Source: Enoplosus armatus
Taxonomy: Eukaryota; Chordata; Actinopteri; Centrarchiformes; Enoplosidae
Reading direction: 5' to 3'
DNA length: 64,000 nucleotides
Assembly (NCBI RefSeq): GCF_043641665.1
Contig: NC_092183.1
Location: 18,273,501-18,337,500 of the forward strand
The notes below the pieces were generated by a model. That model ran no database searches. It saw nothing but the letters and a program-made list of their open reading frames with translations, and was not told the origin of the DNA. Numbering within the stretch: the first letter of the stretch is position 1; each line of letters opens with the position of its first letter. Positions 31,156 to 42,731 of the stretch are shown here, piece after piece. A program made the translations under genes and the position numbers.

Positions 31156-32000
31156 CTCGCCCTGCCCTTATAGTCATACTGAAACAATAAGTAAACGTGT
31201 CCATCTCTAACAGCTTCTGGGACTCAAACCTACAATCATTACCACTCAAAACCATAACTGTTCGGGACCGTACAAAAATATTGGGGTGGTGAGGGGGGCT
31301 GAATCTCATATTTCATTTTATATAAAAGCAAGTCCTATATCTCGAGGGAATTTATAATAATGACAACCATAACAAAATGTTCTGCGCCATAACACCATGG
31401 GATCTGGTGCTCTAACTCCCTTCAACCCACCCCGCCCATCTGAGATCTACCGTGGTTGTAATTGACAGAAAGTTCTGTTTTCACAACAGAGACCCCATTA
31501 GGCGGGTTGCCAAGTAGTTACAGTAAATATTTACTGTATATAACCAAACTATTGTAAGATCCTTTAATACTATTTACTGACAGAAAATCTTTGTCATTTT
31601 CAGCTCAGTCTTTCCACTTTGAAAAAAGCATTTGGCACAAATCTTATGACTTTATCAATCTGGTAGCTATATTTTCAAAACAAACAACATGGTACAGTGC
31701 TGCATGGATGCCAAGACCACTTCTGTTGGCTTGTTTTTTTAAATTATCTCGATATTGAATATATTTTCTTCTTATGTCAACATAAGTGGTCACATTGTCA
31801 GGCTGGTAGTGTGCTCCAGATGAGATTGCATTTTGCATGTTCTCACTGGCAAAATGGCGAGTTGGCAGCAGTATGCGCACATTCATTATTCCCTTGTACA
31901 CTGTAATAACACACTACTTGTCAAAAATGTCACGTGACGGGCTGCAGGCCACATATTATTGGTTTACTTCCATTGATTTATCCATTAAACTAACACATCT
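31156..32000. other. Intergenic DNA without recognisable gene
   Basis: No exon-like structure is seen. A perfect 20-bp palindrome (TACAGTAAATATTTACTGTA) is at 31519-31538. Confidence 0.6.
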
Positions 32001-32152
32001 GGGGCTGTATTCACAAAACATCTTAGGGCTAAAAGTAAAAGTAGCTCCTAACTGGCTGAGTCAAGAGAAACCCCTAAAAGAAGGGGTGTGTCAATTCTAA
32101 CTCCTCGGGACTCCTGATTCCTGACTCCTTGGTCAAAGAAGAATTCACAAAG
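32001..32152. repeat. Short repeat bounded by ATTCACAAA-type ends
   Basis: It starts GGGGCTGTATTCACAAAAC and ends near GAATTCACAAAG, with TTAGGGCTAAAAGTA and AGCTCCTAACTGGCTGAGT inside. The build is that of a small non-autonomous element often seen in teleost genomes. Confidence 0.4.
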
Positions 32153-32159
32153 AATTTTA

Positions 32160-32660
32160 CTATAATGAACCTTTAAAATGTTATACTATTATTATATACT
32201 TTAAAGACTCTTTTTTTTATATTCAAATGGGATTTTATTGGATTTAATTACATGTTTTCAATTACTTGGATAACCTATATTTTTTAATTAATTTGATTTA
32301 ATTAACCTAATCTTATTTTTAAATTCAACATAATACAATTTTTTTTAATTCTTTCAAGTTTTTAAATTTAAAGTTAGATGGCTAAAATTAATTTAACTTT
32401 ATTTGATCAAATGAATTACATTTTTTTTAAATTGCTTTGACTAAACATTTTTTTTCAAGTAATTGTAATTTGTTATTTGATTGAATTGATTTAATTAATT
32501 ACTTTTTTATTAATTCGATTAATTGTTTGAATTACGTTTTTAAAATTGATTTAACTTAACTTAAGTTTCTTATTAATTTGAATTTTAATTCAAACTTAGT
32601 TTGATTAAATACATTTATTTTTTAAACTTAATTTGATTCAATTCATTAAATTTGATTTAA
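32160..32660. repeat. Degenerate AT-rich block of TTTAATT/TTTGATT-type units
   Basis: About 500 bases consist almost entirely of A and T, with loosely repeated TTTAATTAA and TTTGATTTAA words. It lies directly between two other repeat fragments. Confidence 0.75.
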
Positions 32661-32776
32661 GTGTTCTGGAGTAGGCCCAGAACATGCTGGACGGGAGAGG
32701 GACGTCTGGACTACCCTCCTTAGCCTGCTGCCACCGCAACCCAGCCCCTGATAAGCAGCAGAAAATGGATGGAAGG
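32661..32776 (+). repeat. 3' end of a truncated non-LTR-like retrotransposon
   Basis: GGCCCAGAACATGCTGGA, GGGACGTCTGGA, TAGCCTGCTGCCACCGC and AACCCAGCCCCTGATAAGC lead to an ATGGATGGA tail. This order is typical of the 3' end of abundant teleost retroelements; no reverse transcriptase remains. Confidence 0.55.
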
Positions 32777-33225
32777 AGTGATTAATTACATTGAATTGAA
32801 TTTAAAGACCATGAAAAGTTGTGTATCAGAGTGTGCAAAATTGTATAGAACAGTATTATTGGCTGTTTCTAACACCAAACAAAAATGCTTTACTGTGTGT
32901 TCATTCTACCATTGTGAAGCTTGTAATGTTCAATTAAAAGACATGTTGATTCAATGACACTATGGAAAGTTTTAAAATGGTTGTGGGGTTTCAATTGGAT
33001 AAAATGTATAGTTAAGTATTCATGAAAACACATGACACACATACTTTATATACTAAAAATACTTTTAAACATCTTTGACTTGCACAGCTTTGTCCTTAGT
33101 TTCCACCCTCCACCCACACACCTGAGATTATCTGCTACTCCAATCTTTCCATGGAAAGTTTTCTTTCTACATTTGCAGCCACCCAGCAAATATGGCTTTT
33201 CCCCTGTGAGAGTAATGTTTACATA

Positions 33226-33296
<71 letters not shown>
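33226..33296. repeat. Compound (CT)n-(TA)n microsatellite
   Basis: About ten CT units run directly into about 25 TA units, with one TG interruption near the middle. Confidence 0.95.
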
Positions 33297-34788
33297 GTTT
33301 TTGTGTATGCAAGTGCTTATGTGTGTTTTTTTGTAGAATGAATATAATCAGAGGAATGTAGCACATAGGGGATTGGGTTAGCATAAGTATTAAGGTTGAG
33401 AGATGAAGGTTCAGGCTAAGGTTAAAGATTAAGGGATGAATAGAAGTCAGTGTAATGTCCCCACAATTTCAACAGAACAAGGAGTACTAGTGGGAGTGAA
33501 TGTAGCTTCATATGTGGGGGTGTGCTTGTTTCATCTGTTTTTATCGGGTGACTCTCCACATGTTAATTGTTGTAAAGTCCTGGTTACAGGTCAAGTAATC
33601 TGTGGCCTCACCAGATACACCGCAGCTGCATGAAGAACAGCATTTTGCAAGAATTATTCAGAGAGGTTTCCTCCTGACCCTTAAAATACAATAAATGACT
33701 TGGTCTATAATGAGGCCACTTAATGTGGGCGGTGTGGCGCTAGGCAAGATACAATGACCTGCCTTCAAACACTGTGGGTAGAGCACTGTGCTTGCAAATG
33801 TACATGACAAGTCGGTGGAAACATTTGGTTACTGCAGTGTGACCAGTGAGGATGCAGGTCAGTCAAAAGGGGTTCTGTGAGCTCAAATAAGGACTGTTTA
33901 TGTCCTTATTACAAAAAATCGTCTCACGGCTGATTGACGGGCTCCTCATGTCTTAATTATTATACAGTGGACTTCATGCAGCCACAGAAAATGGGTGGTA
34001 CGCCTTGTTTATTAAGCAAGGCCCAAACTTCTCATTCACTTTGGGCTGGGCTTTGACATTAGTCTGGAAAATGAGTGTATATCCCTCCCTCTTTCAGTGT
34101 GACTGTACACACTGTGTATTGGAGCATGGCAGCACGTCACTCCAGGTAATGTCTCCACAGTGTCGCATTTTTCACTAATGTTTAGAACATTAGAGCAGGA
34201 CAGTGAGAGTTTGCATGTGCATAATGGCTGTGGTGGACGGATACAAAAGCGTGTACTTAGAACAATCTAAACACCCCTGAATATACAAATGTGGTATAAA
34301 CAGACAGAAAAAGAAAAAGAGAAACTTAAGTGATTTACGTTTGACAGGATGCCACAACAGGAAATCTCTTGTATCTTAAGTTCACGATCATTTGGAGGAT
34401 AAGGATGACCGGCCAACAAGGTGATTCTTAGGACTACCCATATCTTACCATCTTGAACATGATGTTCATAATGTCGGATCCGTTCAAACCTGTCTCAGTT
34501 TCAATTGCTCTGTACTGAGCTTATCATTCAACAACTAACACCGCACCAAGCTACAAAATGAGAAGTGGTGGACCACATTATAACGAGCGTGAAACTGTGG
34601 TGCTTCATTTTGTGTCACCATCACTGTTCTCGTCTCTGTCTATTAATCCCTTTTGTCTGTCAAATAGTATCAAAGTTATCAATATGGTAGAAATTCAGGG
34701 GATTTTCAGGATTTAGAAAATGAAAATATGTGTATACAATGTAATATACAATTGGAGTAAAAACAAGCAATAAAACAGTAAGACTGTA
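33297..34788. other. Intergenic DNA without recognisable gene
   Basis: No exon, RNA gene or named repeat is visible in this stretch. Confidence 0.5.
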
Positions 34789-35077
34789 AGGGGGTACGGT
34801 GGCTCAGTGGTTAGCCTCACAGCAAGACGGTTCAGATCCACCAGCTGGCTGGGGCCTTTCTGCAGAAAATCCTCTCCTGGGTTTCCTGCAACAGTTCAAA
34901 GACATGCAACTTTGCAGTTCACCTGACATGCAAATTGGCCATGAGTGTGAATGGTTGTCTGTCTTTATTTGTTCGCCCTGTGATAGACTGTGTGTGCCCT
35001 GCCTCTTGCCCACTATGTGCAAGGATAGGCTCCAGCCTCCTTATCTCCTGACTCAGGGTGTAGATAATGGATGGAAG
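34789..35077 (+). mobile_element. Diverged SINE-like element with tRNA-like head
   Basis: It begins GGGGGTACGGTGGCTCAGTGG, keeping an A-box-like GTGGCTCAGTGG and a B-box-like GGTTCAGATCC. The body contains CACCAGCTGGCTGGGGCC, TTTCCTGC, CAAAGACATGC, GTGTGAATGGTTGTCTGTC, CCCTGTGATAGACTG and GATAGGCTCCAGCCTCC, and it ends ATAATGGATGGA. This order matches a very common teleost dispersed repeat. The copy has small deletions and is certainly old. Confidence 0.65.
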
Positions 35078-38000
35078 AATGTGTCCCTGTGGAGTTTATC
35101 ATCATTACCTGTATTGTATCTTGCAGTCAGCACACACATGGGGATGCACTGCTTATTGCAAAGTGTGGCAAAACAATGCCAGTTTCGAAACATTTCAAAA
35201 TGTTTAATGAGGTAGGCCATACATTTAACTTGTCTGTTGGTACACACAATGCATTTTGATAAGAAACACTGAATGTAAACTAAAACGCATTGTTTTCCTC
35301 TCCCATATTTGTTCTGTTCTATTCTTGGGCCCCTATTTTACTTTTCTACGCTCAATTAATTGTCTGTTATTTTGTCTCACATTCCTCTTTTGTACTGACA
35401 GGACTGTCATCACTCCGGCCATCAAGATTTCCTGTGTGGCTAATCTTTATCTGGCATGTTTACCTGACAGAGGATTTCACCTGCTGGTGGATCTCACCTG
35501 GACTGCCATCAATAATTCAGTGAGATCACTGAAGGTGGTAATGAGTAATTATGGTGATTAATGTCAACCAAACCCCCGGCTGACTGCAGAGGGCCAACAT
35601 GCTGCTGACACTAGCTGTAGTCATTGATCCCCGCAGGACCAGATGAGATCTGAACCAGAGCCCTTCTCTCTCTGTCTCTGTGTCTGGCGCCAGCACCCTG
35701 CACTCCGGCCTTCCTCACTTTGACACTGATGCAGAGGATGATCAGGAGCAAAGCACTTCTTTTATTAAGATAAAAAGCCAGTGTCAACCTCTGACTCTAA
35801 TTTATTGTTTACCTTTAAGAAATAACGGCAGACCTTGTGGCTGTATGGATTTTTAATAACATGTTGTAATGGCCAACCACCAACAGTCTCGCAGATTTAC
35901 AACCTTGCAACGACCTGCTCCTACTGACCAAGGGTTTAGGAGTTTGATGTGAATATCACAAGCGGCCGGACAGCGCAGGTCACATGTCTTTTTGTTTCAG
36001 TGTTTACCAAATGGAAACGCCAGCATGCTTATTATGCATAGTGGGTCGTGACAGTGCTTTGCTTTCAAAACTAGCCAAACAAGATACTCAAATTAACTGG
36101 CTTGCTGCATGTAGCATGTGTCCTGTTTTGTACATAAGGTAACTCTTGGTCATTAGAAGCTGTGTCCTGTATGGGCACTCCCAAAGAAAACACAAGCACA
36201 GCTTCCTACATGTTGAAGAATGGACATTTAATTAACAAGTTGCCTAAAGGAAAGACGTGAAGGATTTCACTTAGTAGACATAACTTGTGTGACATCTCCG
36301 AAGGCATAAAGGCACCAATTTCACTGCTGTTCCACACAAGTAAACAACATACATAACTGATGGAGCATAATTAATAAATTAATTACAATTTGATTAAGTT
36401 GATGCATTATAAAACATAATGTAAGACAAATCTCTTAAACTGATCAATTGTTATGGGAAAATTACTTAAAAGAAGGAAAAAAAGGCTTTTAAATACAGCT
36501 TTTTGTTATTCTGTTTATCATATTTATATTTATATGTCTGCCTGTCACATTCAATTTCACAGTTCATGTGTTGCATGCTTTAACGTTTACAGCTTTCCAA
36601 TGTGATTGCTTAAATCAAAAGACATCTCTTTTTAATCTACAGATGTGTAAGCAGTGTGACACCCAGTCCAATTTACAGAGCAACATCAACATCCTTTAAG
36701 ATATACTGAGCAGTGTATCACTGAAAGTATAACAGTTAATACATTTTAATGGAGTATACAGATGAGGTGGATGCATATTTTGCCATTAAATCTAATCACA
36801 AAGAGAAGCACGAGACATTTGTGCTTTGAGATGTGGATTGTGCAAAAGAAGCAGTCACTATTGCTAAGAAATCAAAAAAGGTATGAACATGAGCTTGAGA
36901 TTGGAATGCATCTGTGTGCATTCAGCTGGTTTTCAGAATGAAATACTTAAGATGGCCCCAATAGACAATAGACATTGTACTCTGACGTCCCTCCTGAGAG
37001 TGTATGGAGGGACATCGGTGCATTAATTCCTCAGTGTTGCCTGTATACAGCTCCCGGAAGACAGTCCACAAAATCTAAACATGTGGTTCCACTCAGAGCA
37101 TAATGAGTGTGATTTACCCACAACATGATAGTTGTGGAAGGCTGAACAGCTCGGTCACCCTCCTCTCACCTCAACACATGGTCTCATACTATATATCTGC
37201 TGGCCGAGGTCCTGCTTTTGGGCTTTAACCCCCACAGGATGCAGACATGAGGAAGAAATGTTCTCTGGTCAAATGTAATTTCCGTGATTCATTTCCTTCA
37301 GATTCTTGATGTGGGTTACAATACATGTTATGTTATATATAATACATTTTTTACACGATAAAGCAGAGCCATCATTAGTGTTCTGGGATCTGAAGTTTTG
37401 TCTTCCTCCTCCTTCAGCTCATGATTAGCCTCTCCAGATAATGTAGTTTCCTGTGCAAAAGGAAAAAAGCTGCCAAACAAACATTTGAAGGCATTCGAAA
37501 ATATCTGATGTGCAGAAAAGTCAAAACAATCCAAACGGCAGTGAAGAATTCCAACTAAAATGATTATGTGATTTAATCTGGAATTTCGATCACAGTCCTT
37601 AAACATGTAGGATCTTGAATATGTGCAGTCAGATTAAAAGTGGAGCCTTTTTTAAATGGAATAGCTTGACCCCTTTTGTATTGTGTGTTTACACTCGTAC
37701 CGCTTGCTCCTGTACTTGTGTTTGACAGGATGAAGACATTAAACGTCTCTCCTGTCTCCTCCTGGAAAAGCAAGGGTCGGCACTTCAGCAGATCAGAACA
37801 TCTTGAGGAGCTTCTTAATAAAAAAAAATGCACATCTCGCGTTTAACAAATGGCCTACGATAAGTCCTGCTGACTATGAGCAAACTCTGATGTCGGCAAG
37901 ATTTACAACCTCTGGCTGAAGGACTGCATGGACTTTTCCAAGCTTGGGAGTGTTGGCACTGACCAGATGGATTGTGTTGTGAATTAAAACGTAAGCTTGT

Positions 38001-39194
38001 AAAGTCCAGATGGCTGCCACGGATCAGGCCTTCACTATATGCTGTTAGTCTTAACAGAGAAATACCAGAGGTTTTTTGAATCCAAGCTGATTGGAACATA
38101 TCGTCTTCTCGTTTCCCTCCTCTCTGAGGTTTCCATGGAGAGGAGGGAAACATTCCCAGGGTACCGTATATGTGGGGAGTGACCGTTTAATAAACAGGCT
38201 TTCTAAAGCCTTATGACTGCTCTGATGATTTACAGCCCGCCATCATGGACAGGGCAAATCCGGGACTGTTCTGCACACTGTAATTTGTGATTTTCTTTCC
38301 GATGAAGTAGGCAGTCGCTGTCAAATATATCGCCAGAGTTTGAACTCATTTCACACAAAGAAGGGAACAGGTAAGTGTGTCGCAAACATCAAGCCCACGC
38401 ACTGGGGGACCATGTTAATCTGAAGAATTTGGATATGATAAACAAGTCAGACATCATGCATTTAGCCTTACTGTGTCTTGTCAGTCGTGCAAAGTGAATG
38501 TAGAAAGTTATTTTTGCAAATTACTCATTATGCAATATAATATCACTGCATGCACAGTACACGAATGTTACCATTGCAGGGCTCTCTCTGTAATGGTGAG
38601 AACGCTGTCACGGCTGATTCCACTATCAACAACTCAGCTTGTGCCAGCTGCCATGCTTGACTAGACTAGGACCAGGTCCAGATCCACCAATGGCATATTC
38701 TCACGCAAAGACAAATGAGCAGCTGTCAAACTATCAGCTCCACAGCGGTGACCTTCACATGGGGCCTCTTGTCATCGAGTTTAAAAAGGCGCCGATGTTT
38801 TGCTTTTGCCCGCTTTCCTTTTTGTGAATGCACTCACAACTCCACAACTTCCTGTCAGATGAGTGACAAAGTGACCCAGACTAAAATAAAATCCATTTAA
38901 ACCATAAATGGGGCAAAAGGGAGGGGAGACATATGATGGCAAAGAAATGCATGCCACAATACAACACAATTTGATTAACCATCTATTAGATTTTCTCTCA
39001 AGTGACTTTTATTGGCAACAAATAAGTACAGATGCAGACAGCTTTCTACCTACTGTAGACATAAAGTCATGTTCAAAGAAATGAAGAATGAACCTCTGTG
39101 TAGTCTGTGAAATGTTCAGAATGTCAGTCACAATACATTTATTAACATGAATAAGATGCTATATTCTAAGTACTATTCAATCAGAAAACCCATT
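35078..39194. other. Upstream intergenic DNA of adrb3
   Basis: No exon-like structure. The 35.5-35.8 kb part is more GC-balanced and looks less repeat-like than its surroundings, so it is a candidate for conserved non-coding sequence. At 36991-37023 a short hairpin (GACGTCCCTCC with GGAGGGACATC) is visible. Confidence 0.4.
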
Positions 39195-39370
39195 TAAAAT
39201 GAATAGTTGGACATGTGTTTGTTTGCATACTTAAGTTAAATGAGAAAATTGATGCCATTCTTATGCCACTATGTTTAATAGGAAGCAGGAGCCAGCAGCT
39301 GGTTAGCTTAGCTTAGCATTAAGACTGGAAACATGCGGAAACAGCTAGCCTGGCTCTGTCCTTAGGTAAC
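39195..39370 (+). repeat. One arm of a teleost foldback-type repeat
   Basis: A GAATAGTTGGACAT start, AGGAGCCAGCAGCTGGTTAG, CTTAGCTTAGCAT, AAGACTGGAAACATG and CTAGCCTGGCTCTGTCC occur in order. The same unit forms the arms of the palindromic element at 58445-58930. Only a single arm is present here. Confidence 0.6.
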
Positions 39371-39464
39371 TCAGTACAGAAGCTCTGATGTTTGCATGTT
39401 CTTACATCACCTCATTTAGACCAATGTTCTCTACAGCTACGAAGAAAATGCGTTTTAATCATTT

Positions 39465-39740
39465 CTAATTTCTCGTTTTAGAGGTATTTTGCTGAAAACA
39501 GCTGCCTGCGGCAGTTGAAAACGGCGCTTGAGATAAGTGAGAGTGAACCTAAATGGTGAAGTTGTGGGCCGGACAAACAATGAGCTGAAACTTGCTATAA
39601 AGCTCCATAAAGCCACTTTGAGGTGCAGATGAGGGTGAGAATTCTCTGTTCATCACTATGAGTGACCTTTTTCACATTGTCACATTGTGTCAATTGATAC
39701 ATTTGTTAATATAAAAATATTATTTATAGCCGCTTTAAAG
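39465..39740 (+). repeat. Dispersed repeat, family X, copy 3 (5'-truncated)
   Basis: GCTGAAAACAGCTGC, GTGAAGTTGTGGGCC, AACAATGAGCTGAAA and AAGCTCCAT match the second half of the copy at 29995-30370 in order and spacing. It sits just after the foldback arm. Confidence 0.5.
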
Positions 39741-40699
39741 AAGAAATGGTAAAATGTGAATCAATCAAAAATCATTGGAAATTTCAGGGCGAAAATGATC
39801 ATGACAGATGCATAACTGCGAGCAAGTATGTGAATTCTTATGTGAGTATTTCCTCGTTTATCTTCTCAGTAAGTAGAAGTAAAATTCAAGGTGGGAATAA
39901 ACGCTGAGCAGCCACAGCTGCAGTTGTAGAGCTGATCAGACCAAAGAAGGAACTGCTCTGTGACAAGAGAGCCCGACACCGCGGCAGAGCGCTGGATATC
40001 TGAAGTGAATCGCATGGAAGGCATTTGTCTGATTGTTCTTCTTCAGTGTACCGGCTTGAGTAACAGCGAGATAGCCATCTATTATTTTTTTTTTACTGCT
40101 TTGAGTCAAAGGGAGGGCACTTCTCTCCTGTTCTCTACAGTTGGGGGTGCCTCGTGCCTTGTGGTCTGCAAAGTTGACCACAAACTGTATTACAAATAAA
40201 CCTTTAGAGGCCGTTAGAGTTGTAGTATTAAAGTGGAGATAATGACCTATAATCACACTTAAACAGCTAAACCTGCCAAAATAGTCCAATATTGTTATGT
40301 TTACTGCAAAGCCGGTGTTCAAATGAATGACAAAAAATGTTGTTGAGCCTTGGAAGTGTGTGTTTGACATAATCCAGCATCATTTGACAGTAAGGACAGA
40401 AGCCAGCAGTGGAAAAGCCCGTCACATTGTTGACACAGTCAGGTGACAGATACAGTTAATGGGTAAACAAGCTTAGTGTAGCTGCTACATTCAACACAAC
40501 ATAACGGGCTGATGGTCATCACACACTTTTAAACTTACAAGTAAACAGAGGTAATTTTGCAGTTTTAATGCAACATCACACACATCTGACATGCTCTAAT
40601 GCAGGATTAGTCCTTTGCCTATAGTTATACAGTCTATGTGTGTGTGTGATTGTTCACATGTGAACTATTAGGGTACTGATCCCTGTATGGCTTCGGCAC

Positions 40700-41361
40700 A
40701 CAGGCACACTTTTCAACTCCTCCCCTCTGCCTTCAGCCAGGGTGTGATTAGAGCCAATACAATCTTGGGCAACCTGCAGTGAGAGAGAGCGAGCAAGAGA
40801 GAGAGAGCAAAAGAAAGAGTGGGCAGCCGCTCTGGTGCACTCTGGTGGTTCTTGCAACAGCGTCACTGTTGCTTGATCTCCAACAGTCCAGCTGTGGCAT
40901 TGTGGCTCATTCAAGGAAATCAGCAAAAACACTGCAAACTGCTCTAATCCCAGTGGACGGATTTAAATGGACAAGGCTGGGTTTTCTTCTCAGAATTTTT
41001 TTTTCACTGCATGTTAATGTTTCCTGGATTCATGAAAGTGCTGCAACTCCGCGAACTAACATTGTTTCAGCTTTGTGGACAGTCTGGATACATCTTTTTG
41101 GAGAACATATTGTTGTTGCCTGCACTTCCTCAAACAATCACGTCGTTGGAAACATGGAAAGCCTTTTGAGCACTCCCAAGGTGTGAAATGTAAGCAGGAA
41201 CCTCAAAGTGAAGAGTAACTCTTAGTTAGTGAGGAAAACTTCATCAGCTTTTTATTTTGAGCAGATTTATGATGCTTGTAAGAAGCTCAGATTCTTTAGT
41301 TTTAACTTTGACGTGAAAAACACACCTTCAACGTCCTGTGACAGAGTTGAGCCGGTGAATA
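40700..41361 (+). promoter_or_regulatory. adrb3: Probable promoter and 5' leader of adrb3 (approximate)
   Basis: The 660 bases before the receptor ATG contain no repeat that I recognise. They include a GA-rich tract at 40780-40818 and several out-of-frame upstream ATGs (41153, 41267, 41270). No clear TATA box was found and the start site is not known. Confidence 0.35.
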
Positions 41362-42678
41362 ATGGATGGCAACCTGAGCACTTCAGCATCCAACGTGATC
41401 AACCGAACAGGACCCTACCACGATGCGGCGGGACCCTGGAGCCTCGTCATACTGGTCATCATCATACTGATCATAGTGGTGGGAAACCTGCTGGTCATCA
41501 TCGCCATAGCTCGTACTTCACAGCTACAGACGACGACAAACATTTTCATTATGTCCCTGGCGTGTGCAGACCTCATCATGGGGGTCTTCGTGGTGCCTCT
41601 GGGGGCCACTATTGTGGTGACTGGCAACTGGCAGTTCAATGAGACTTTCTGTGACTTCTGGACTTCTGTGGACGTCCTGTGTGTGACGGCGAGCATCGAG
41701 ACGCTCTGTGTCATAGCAGTGGATCGATATATAGCCATTACGAGGCCCCTCCGACACAAGGTCCTACTCAATAAGTGGCGTGCCAGAGCAATAGTTTGTT
41801 TAGTGTGGGTTGTGTCCGCCTTAATTTCCTTTGTACCAATTATGATAGGGTTATGGCGCGTTGATGAGGAAGAAGCGAACATGTGCTACAATAACCCTGA
41901 ATGTTGCGACTTTGTGACCAACTGGGCCTTTGCTATTATATCCTCTATAGTGTCTTTTTACATTCCACTGCTCATAATGATATTTGTGTACGCAAAAGTC
42001 TTTCTCATAGCCACACGCCAGGTCCAGCTCATAGATAAGAATCGCATACGTTTCCAGAATGAGTGTCCAATAGCGCAGATGCAAGTTGGCTCCCACATCA
42101 ACAATATCCTGCCACCGGCGTGTGCAGTCTCCAGCAGCTGCAACAGCGCAGTACGGAGAAAGAGCACCAAGCGGAGGCCGTCACGGCTGATACTCGTCAA
42201 AGAGCAGAAGGCCCTCAAGACTTTGGGCATCATCATGGGGACCTTCACCGTGTGCTGGCTGCCGTTCTTTGTCGCCAACATCATCAACGCATTTAACAGA
42301 GATGTCCCCTCAGAGAGGATCTTCCGACTGCTAAACTGGCTGGGTTACATTAACTCCGGCCTCAATCCTATCATCTACTGCAGGAGTCCAGAGTTTCGCA
42401 CTGCGTTCAAGAACCTGCTGGACTGTCCGTGGCTGTCCACCCTGTGGCTTAATACTTTCTATAAAGAGCTGCGGACTCGATGCTCCTGCTTTCTATGGCA
42501 GGCTGAGTCAGGCACGGCCGGCTCTTTCCAAAAGTCTCCAACCAGTAGGACTGAGGGCAGCGAGAGTCTGGCCAGCACTCAGGGAAGCAGCAAGAGTGAG
42601 GAGGCTTCCCCTGGTCCTCTGCAGTCCAACGGCAGCACACAGTTCAGTGACTTATCAGAACCAGAAACCCAATTGTAA
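41362..42678 (+). CDS. adrb3: Beta-adrenergic receptor, beta-3 type
   Basis: Class A GPCR of 438 residues for adrenaline/noradrenaline, normally coupled through Gs to cAMP, at the plasma membrane. N-glycosylation sites are N4 and N14. TM1 has GNLLVI (41-46), TM2 D70, TM3 the amine-binding D104 and the DRY motif (121-123). TM5 has the catechol-contacting serines S194, S195 and S198. TM6 has CWLPFF (298-303) and TM7 has N325 and NPIIY (335-339). C97 pairs with extracellular loop 2, which has extra cysteines ([10 protein letters not shown]). KRRPSR (270-275) is a PKA-type site. C355 may be palmitoylated, and the serine-rich tail ends ETQL. The ATG has A at -3 and G at +4. Loop 3 resembles ADRB1, but TM4-TM5 wording (VWVVSA, FVYAKVF, ATRQ) and the downstream got1l1 favour beta-3. 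The a or b paralogue cannot be told. The stop codon lies inside a GTAAGT donor consensus, so an alternative tail is possible. Confidence 0.9.
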   Translation: MDGNLSTSASNVINRTGPYHDAAGPWSLVILVIIILIIVVGNLLVIIAIARTSQLQTTTNIFIMSLACADLIMGVFVVPLGATIVVTGNWQFNETFCDFWTSVDVLCVTASIETLCVIAVDRYIAITRPLRHKVLLNKWRARAIVCLVWVVSALISFVPIMIGLWRVDEEEANMCYNNPECCDFVTNWAFAIISSIVSFYIPLLIMIFVYAKVFLIATRQVQLIDKNRIRFQNECPIAQMQVGSHINNILPPACAVSSSCNSAVRRKSTKRRPSRLILVKEQKALKTLGIIMGTFTVCWLPFFVANIINAFNRDVPSERIFRLLNWLGYINSGLNPIIYCRSPEFRTAFKNLLDCPWLSTLWLNTFYKELRTRCSCFLWQAESGTAGSFQKSPTSRTEGSESLASTQGSSKSEEASPGPLQSNGSTQFSDLSEPETQL

Positions 42679-42725
42679 GTTTGACTTTTCTTATTTTACC
42701 CACACAGTCATTTATTTATCTATAA

Positions 42726-42731
42726 AATAAA
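42726..42731 (+). terminator. Possible adrb3 polyadenylation signal
   Basis: An AATAAA lies about 50 bases after the stop codon. If used, it would give a very short 3' UTR. Confidence 0.3.

Noticed and set aside
31519..31538. Perfect 20-bp palindrome TACAGTAAATATTTACTGTA
   Set aside because: AT-rich palindromes of this size occur by chance in such sequence. No gene or repeat context gives it meaning.
33032..33361. 109-codon plus-strand frame
   Set aside because: Its C-terminal half is the translated (CT)n-(TA)n microsatellite.
34799..35215. 138-codon plus-strand frame
   Set aside because: Most of it lies inside the SINE-like repeat at 34789-35077 and shows no protein domain.
11168..41361. 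Possible large gene with exons spread across the interval
   Set aside because: I looked for coding blocks bounded by AG and GT on both strands and found none with recognisable protein sequence. A long non-coding RNA cannot be excluded without transcript data.
41415..41882. 155-codon minus-strand frame and other frames over adrb3
   Set aside because: They are shadows of the 438-codon receptor frame, whose motifs are complete.
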